DNA of 25,140 nucleotides from Rs1 sp036960485 (lineage in GTDB: Bacteria > Pseudomonadota > Gammaproteobacteria > Pseudomonadales > Balneatricaceae). The stretch's first letter is position 1; every line of letters begins with the position of its first letter. Shown here in pieces: positions 21,635 to 25,140 of this stretch. The stretch covers positions 1-25,140 of the forward strand of contig JBALXS010000071.1 of the NCBI GenBank assembly GCA_036960485.1, in the 5' to 3' direction. The translations under genes were made by a program, and so were the position numbers. A model generated the notes under the pieces. That model was given only the letters and a program-made list of their open reading frames with translations. It ran no database searches and was not told the DNA's origin.

Positions 21635-23329
21635 TTATAATGCCTGCAAAATCGCTTTAACACCATTGGTACGAGAAGGGCTTAAAAACTGCGTTAATTT
21701 AACTTCTTCAAGAAAAGCTGTTATATCTAGCTGCGCTGACAGCTTACAGCTGATCAACATAACGATCAAACCTCGCATGATTCTCGCATCTGACCAAGCT
21801 ACATACTGGGCTGCATTGGAGCCACTACAGCGACTATCAACAGTATCGTCTTCCTGTAAACAGGTTAGCCACACAGCTGATTCACATTGCTGTAGTTTAT
21901 ATTCATCGGTTAACAACGCAGCATTAGGTTTTTCCAGTAATTCTCCCAGCGCTAGTAGATAGCTAAAGCGTAGTTGCCAAGTGGCTGCGTGGCTTAATTG
22001 ATCAATAACTGTTGCAGCGCTTGGATAATTTTTTGAAGCAGTGCTTGAAGAATGAATATGACTCTGCAGCGCGGTTATTGATTCCTCATGCTGGTGGGTA
22101 TTAGTGCTAAGAATGTCGATATTTTCAATCAGTGCTTGAATAAAAAATTCAACTTCCTCGCTAGTATTATAAAAGCTGATTGATGCCCTTAACGTTCCTT
22201 CTATGCCAATAGCTTGCATTAAAGGCATTGCACAATGATGACCGCTGCGAACAGCAATTCCTTGTTGATCTAATAACACCGCCAAATCTTGATGATGAAC
22301 ATTTTCGACGCTAAAAGAAATCACGCCAATATTATCCGTAGTTGGGCTGTGAATTGTCACTGCAGCAATTTGCTGTAAGCCAAGCAGCATTTTATTTAGC
22401 AGCATCTGCTCGTGCGCTGTGGTTTGCTCAGCGTCCATTTTTTGCAAATATTCTAAAGCGGCCATTAAGCCAATGGCGGCGCTAATAGGAGGAGTACCTG
22501 CTTCAAACTTAAAAGGTAACTGATTAAAGCTAGTGCCTGCAAAACTAACAGATTTAATCATTTCTCCGCCGCCTTGCCATGGAGGCATGCGCAGCAGTAA
22601 ATCTTCTTTGCCCCATAAAACGCCGATACCTGTTGGCCCATAGCACTTATGAGCTGAAAAGCAGTAAAAATCACAACCTAGCTGCTGCACATCAACAGGT
22701 AAATGCGCAATGGCTTGGGCACCATCAATCAGCGTGATAGCACCCAGCGCTTGTGCTTTTTTTATCATTGACGCGATAGGATGGATCACTCCAAGGGCGT
22801 TTGATACATGGCCTAAAGCGACAATTTTTGGTTGGTGCTGGGCTAATAGTTGCTGATAAGCGTTTTGATCAATAAGTAAATCAGCGGTTAAAGGTATCGC
22901 TATTACTTTTGCCCCTTTAGACTGAGCAATTAGTTGCCATGGCACAATGTTCGCGTGATGCTCGCTTACGCTGACGAGTACGGTATCGCCTTGCTCTAAT
23001 AGCAAAGCGCCTAAGCTATTAGCCACTAAATTTATGGCTTCGGTAGTACCTTTGCACCAAATTATTTCTTTATCACTAGGAGCATTTATAAATCTTGCCA
23101 CACAACTACGCGCTTTTTCAAAAGTACTAGTAGCAGTATTTGACAAGCTATGAGAGCCGCGATGAACATTCGCGTTTGACAGCTTATAAAACTGATTTAG
23201 CGCATCTAGCACTACCCTAGGTTTTTGTGTAGTTGCTGCATTGTCGAAATAAACCAGAGGTCTACTATTAACTCTCAGTGAGAGGATGGGAAAGTCTCTG
23301 CGTACTTTAGTGATATTAAATTCAGGCAT
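21635..23329 (-). CDS. SufS-SufE (CsdA-CsdE type) fusion cysteine desulfurase
   Basis: This 564-aa protein joins two proteins usually made separately. Residues 1 to about 405 are a group II cysteine desulfurase: FDNAATTQKP, H124 in SEHHAN, D202 in IDGAQA, PLP lysine K228 in SAHKCYGPTG, and the persulfide cysteine C366 in RSGHHCAMP. A histidine- and serine-rich linker (about 410-435) follows. Residues about 436-564 are a SufE/CsdE sulfur acceptor with C482 in QQCESAVWL and the SDARIMRGLI motif. Both catalytic cysteines are present, so sulfur could pass from C366 to C482 within one chain. No suf, isc or csdL genes are adjacent. The arsC-wrbA-DUF2069 genes lie upstream behind a hairpin. Confidence 0.93.
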   Translation of the reverse strand: MPEFNITKVRRDFPILSLRVNSRPLVYFDNAATTQKPRVVLDALNQFYKLSNANVHRGSHSLSNTATSTFEKARSCVARFINAPSDKEIIWCKGTTEAINLVANSLGALLLEQGDTVLVSVSEHHANIVPWQLIAQSKGAKVIAIPLTADLLIDQNAYQQLLAQHQPKIVALGHVSNALGVIHPIASMIKKAQALGAITLIDGAQAIAHLPVDVQQLGCDFYCFSAHKCYGPTGIGVLWGKEDLLLRMPPWQGGGEMIKSVSFAGTSFNQLPFKFEAGTPPISAAIGLMAALEYLQKMDAEQTTAHEQMLLNKMLLGLQQIAAVTIHSPTTDNIGVISFSVENVHHQDLAVLLDQQGIAVRSGHHCAMPLMQAIGIEGTLRASISFYNTSEEVEFFIQALIENIDILSTNTHQHEESITALQSHIHSSSTASKNYPSAATVIDQLSHAATWQLRFSYLLALGELLEKPNAALLTDEYKLQQCESAVWLTCLQEDDTVDSRCSGSNAAQYVAWSDARIMRGLIVMLISCKLSAQLDITAFLEEVKLTQFLSPSRTNGVKAILQAL

Positions 23330-23409
23330 AAAATAGCTTACGTTTACTTTTAGGGTCAGGTTAAAGGAATAAATTTATAAGACTAAGTTGTTGATATTGC
23401 ATTATGTAG

Positions 23410-23437
23410 ATAAAGAATAGCACTCACTATTCTTTAT
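23410..23437. terminator. Hairpin after the DUF2069 gene
   Basis: ATAAAGAATAG (23410-23420) pairs perfectly with CTATTCTTTAT (23427-23437) around CACTCA, about 50 bases past the DUF2069 stop. It probably ends the arsC-wrbA-DUF2069 transcript before the SufS-SufE gene. There is no long U-tract after the stem. Confidence 0.55.
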
Positions 23438-23484
23438 TCCTAAAGGAAGCTAACTGCAAATTTCAGATGAATAAATGAATAGGT

Positions 23485-23901
23485 TTAGGTCTTAACACGA
23501 TCTGGGTGTCTGCTAAATTGACCGGCCCAGCGCGCGTACATCATAGCACTGATAAAAAGCACCACAATTAATAGCGAATTTAAAATACCGTACCATTTAG
23601 AATATACAACTGTGGTAGCCGCTAAAACAGCTTCATTGAAGTAAAGAATCAACAGGAAGCATAACCAGGCGTGCCCACGAGGGTTGCCAGTTTGCATGAC
23701 TTTTATAAAAGCAGCTAAAGGCAAGAAGTGTAACAGCCAAATCACCCAAGGATGAGCGGTGTCTACCGGATGTATAATTAAATACCATGCACTTAAGCTA
23801 ATCAATAAACTGAAATAGCAAATGACGGATAAATAACGGCAAATCTTCACTCTTGGTTGTAAAAAACTAATAGGGGGTAAAACTTTGGTTTTCAAACTCA
23901 T
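23485..23901 (-). CDS. DUF2069 membrane protein
   Basis: The 138-aa product has four hydrophobic segments: about 23-43, 51-69, 78-98 and 104-122. It has the DUF2069 features HFLPLAAF, GNPRGHAWLCFLLILYF and a final MYARWAGQ with a basic tail. Function unknown. It follows wrbA by 36 bases on the same strand, the order seen in Pseudomonas and other gammaproteobacteria, where arsC, wrbA and this gene form one cluster. Confidence 0.88.
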   Translation of the reverse strand: MSLKTKVLPPISFLQPRVKICRYLSVICYFSLLISLSAWYLIIHPVDTAHPWVIWLLHFLPLAAFIKVMQTGNPRGHAWLCFLLILYFNEAVLAATTVVYSKWYGILNSLLIVVLFISAMMYARWAGQFSRHPDRVKT

Positions 23902-23937
23902 ATATATGCCTAATTCAGAGACGAGGTAGAAATAGCG

Positions 23938-24543
23938 TTACGCTAATAATTTTTGTGCAATGTGTGCGATGCGTGTACCTTGAATTTTACACAGTGAAAC
24001 TTCATGTTCATCTAACGAGTTATCACTGTCTTTTCCTGCAACATGGGTTGCGCCATAAGGTGTGCCGCCTGATTGCGTTTGTAATAATTGTGATGCGCTG
24101 TAAGGAAGACCAGCGATAATCATACCGTGATGTAGTAAAGGTAGCATCATCGTCAATAAAGTAGTTTCTTGTCCGCCATGTAAGCTTGAGCTAGAGCTAA
24201 AAACCGCGGCAGGCTTGCCTATCAAACTTCCTGACATCCATTGGCTTGAAGTGCTATCAATAAAATATTTCATTGCAGCGGGCATGTTACCAAAATGAGT
24301 GGGGCTACCAAGAATAAGCCCTGCACAGTCTGTTAACTCTTGTTGCGTGCAGTACAAAGCACCTTCATCAGGAATGGTTGGCGCAGTTGCCTCACAAACA
24401 CTAGAAATTTCAGGCACGGTGCGTACCAGTGCTTGCATACCCGCCATTTCAACCCCTAACGCAATGTGCTTAGCCATTTGTGCAGTGGCACCATGCTTTG
24501 AATAATAAAGTACTAATATGTAAGGCTGTCTGTCAGTTGGCAT
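23938..24543 (-). CDS. wrbA: WrbA-type NAD(P)H:quinone oxidoreductase
   Basis: The 201-aa flavodoxin-like protein has the FMN phosphate-binding loop YYSKHGATAQMA at about 13-24. It also has the conserved stretches GSPTHFGNMPAAMKYFID (79-96), GKPAAVFSSSSSLHGGQE and GGTPYGATHVAG. WrbA proteins bind FMN, form tetramers and reduce quinones by two electrons, limiting redox cycling. The gene lies between arsC and DUF2069, with gaps of 37 and 36 bases, consistent with one operon. Complete and of normal length. Confidence 0.94.
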   Translation of the reverse strand: MPTDRQPYILVLYYSKHGATAQMAKHIALGVEMAGMQALVRTVPEISSVCEATAPTIPDEGALYCTQQELTDCAGLILGSPTHFGNMPAAMKYFIDSTSSQWMSGSLIGKPAAVFSSSSSLHGGQETTLLTMMLPLLHHGMIIAGLPYSASQLLQTQSGGTPYGATHVAGKDSDNSLDEHEVSLCKIQGTRIAHIAQKLLA

Positions 24544-24580
24544 AGTTATTTCTTAATTAGCGTTAAAAAAGATAAAAGAG

Positions 24581-24928
24581 TTATAAAATTTCTAAAACGG
24601 ATTCCGGTGGACGGCCTATACGCGCTTTATCACCGTTAATTACGATTGGCCGCTCTATTAATTTTGGTGACGCTACCATTGCATTGATGATGTCTTGCGC
24701 ACTCGCGTTAGGGTGTAGGTTGTGCTCTTTGTATTCGGCTTCTTTAATACGCAAAAGTTGATGAGCATCGATAGCTAATGCATCTAAAATAGATTGAATA
24801 CGCACTGCGTCCAACGGTTGTTTAAGGTACTCTATAATGGTAGGTTCAATACCTTGTTGTTGTAATAATTCAAGGGTTTGTCTCGATTTAGAACAGCGCG
24901 GATTATGTATTATTTCGACTTGGCTCAC
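24581..24928 (-). CDS. arsC: Glutaredoxin-dependent arsenate reductase (ArsC), GTG start
   Basis: The start is a GTG at 24928 with AGGG about eight bases upstream. This gives 115 aa beginning VSQVEIIHNPRCSKSRQTLE, the usual ArsC N-terminus and length. The frame is open further upstream, but the added residues look unrelated. The catalytic cysteine is in NPRCSKS (about residue 11). The arsenate-contacting arginine region ERPIVINGDKARIGRPPE is intact near the C-terminus. It would reduce arsenate with glutathione and glutaredoxin. No ars efflux pump or regulator is near; this gene order with wrbA is a housekeeping arrangement, so arsenic resistance may not be its main role. Confidence 0.92.
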   Translation of the reverse strand: MSQVEIIHNPRCSKSRQTLELLQQQGIEPTIIEYLKQPLDAVRIQSILDALAIDAHQLLRIKEAEYKEHNLHPNASAQDIINAMVASPKLIERPIVINGDKARIGRPPESVLEIL

Positions 24929-25013
24929 AATGAATACCCTAGTTAGTATAAAACAGCTATTGTACCTTGGAATACGCGAAGGGCAATTAAAATTGCTAGG
25001 AGGGTGTCCGAGA

Positions 25014-25133
25014 ACTGCGATCCTAGCGAGGTTTAGGCTATTTGAAACAAATTTAGCGGTCATTTGAGGCGAATAGTGAATCTATATTAACGAAAATGAA
25101 CGTTAAATTTGGCCAAATAGACTAGATCGCAGT
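25014..25133. repeat. Long imperfect inverted repeat at the right edge
   Basis: ACTGCGATC at 25014-25022 is mirrored perfectly by GATCGCAGT at 25125-25133. Next to these ends, TTTAGGCTATTTG with AAATTTAGC (about 25032-25063) is mirrored by TTAAATTTGGCCAAATAG (about 25103-25120). In the middle, TTAACG-N8-CGTTAA forms a further dyad near 25088-25107. The structure resembles a miniature hairpin element. No coding sequence was found, and it may continue past the window. Confidence 0.6.
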
Positions 25134-25140
25134 AGATCAG

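Noticed and set aside
24581..25063. Longer arsC starting at 25063
   Set aside because: The extra 45 residues are unrelated to ArsC, and the GTG at 24928 has a ribosome site and gives the exact family N-terminus.

Overview
The window looks like an AT-rich chromosome segment from a marine-type gammaproteobacterium. The clues are the arsC-wrbA-DUF2069 gene order, a DUF3301 protein, a NikK/NikM/NikL nickel uptake set, a TRAP transporter locus and a SufS-SufE fusion. No organism name can be read from the sequence itself.

Bases 1 to about 6300 form an accessory island. All five genes are on the minus strand. In transcription order they are: an unrecognised 238-aa protein (5870-5154); a zinc-ribbon plus RES-domain protein of the NAD+-phosphorylase toxin class (5047-3968); a DUF4365 (PD-(D/E)XK-like) plus TPR protein (about 3907-1967); an unrecognised, mostly helical 262-aa protein (1720-932); and an unrecognised protein cut by the left edge (528-1). 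The RES and DUF4365-TPR genes are tightly adjacent, and no Xre-type antitoxin is visible. This is the best candidate for an undescribed defence-like system here. The spacers share diverged copies of the same non-coding sequence. They include a palindrome of which two copies differ by a symmetrical pair of substitutions. Triplicated 20-bp repeats and a strong hairpin lie at the right edge, next to the first metabolic gene.

Bases 6575-12513 are a LysR-controlled catabolic locus: a divergent LysR gene, then a RidA-type imine deaminase, TRAP subunits P, Q and M, and a DadA-type FAD amine/D-amino-acid dehydrogenase. The inferred logic is import of an amino or imino acid, flavin oxidation to an imine, then imine hydrolysis by the RidA protein. 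Hairpins separate dctP from dctQ, and dctM from the dehydrogenase gene. A GAF-GAF-GGDEF diguanylate cyclase (14227-12701) faces this locus.

Bases 14793-17784 are a nickel uptake locus on the minus strand: DUF3301, nikR, nikK, nikM, nikL. No energising CbiQ/CbiO-type subunits are present. A perfect 11-bp inverted repeat carrying NikR half-sites lies across a good promoter just upstream of nikK. The NikR protein lacks two of the four canonical nickel-ligand positions.

Bases 18259-25140 hold housekeeping-type genes: an EVE-domain protein, a stretch of decayed coding sequence, a di-haem cytochrome c peroxidase, a LOG-family protein, a SufS-SufE fusion, and the arsC-wrbA-DUF2069 cluster. A long imperfect inverted repeat closes the window.
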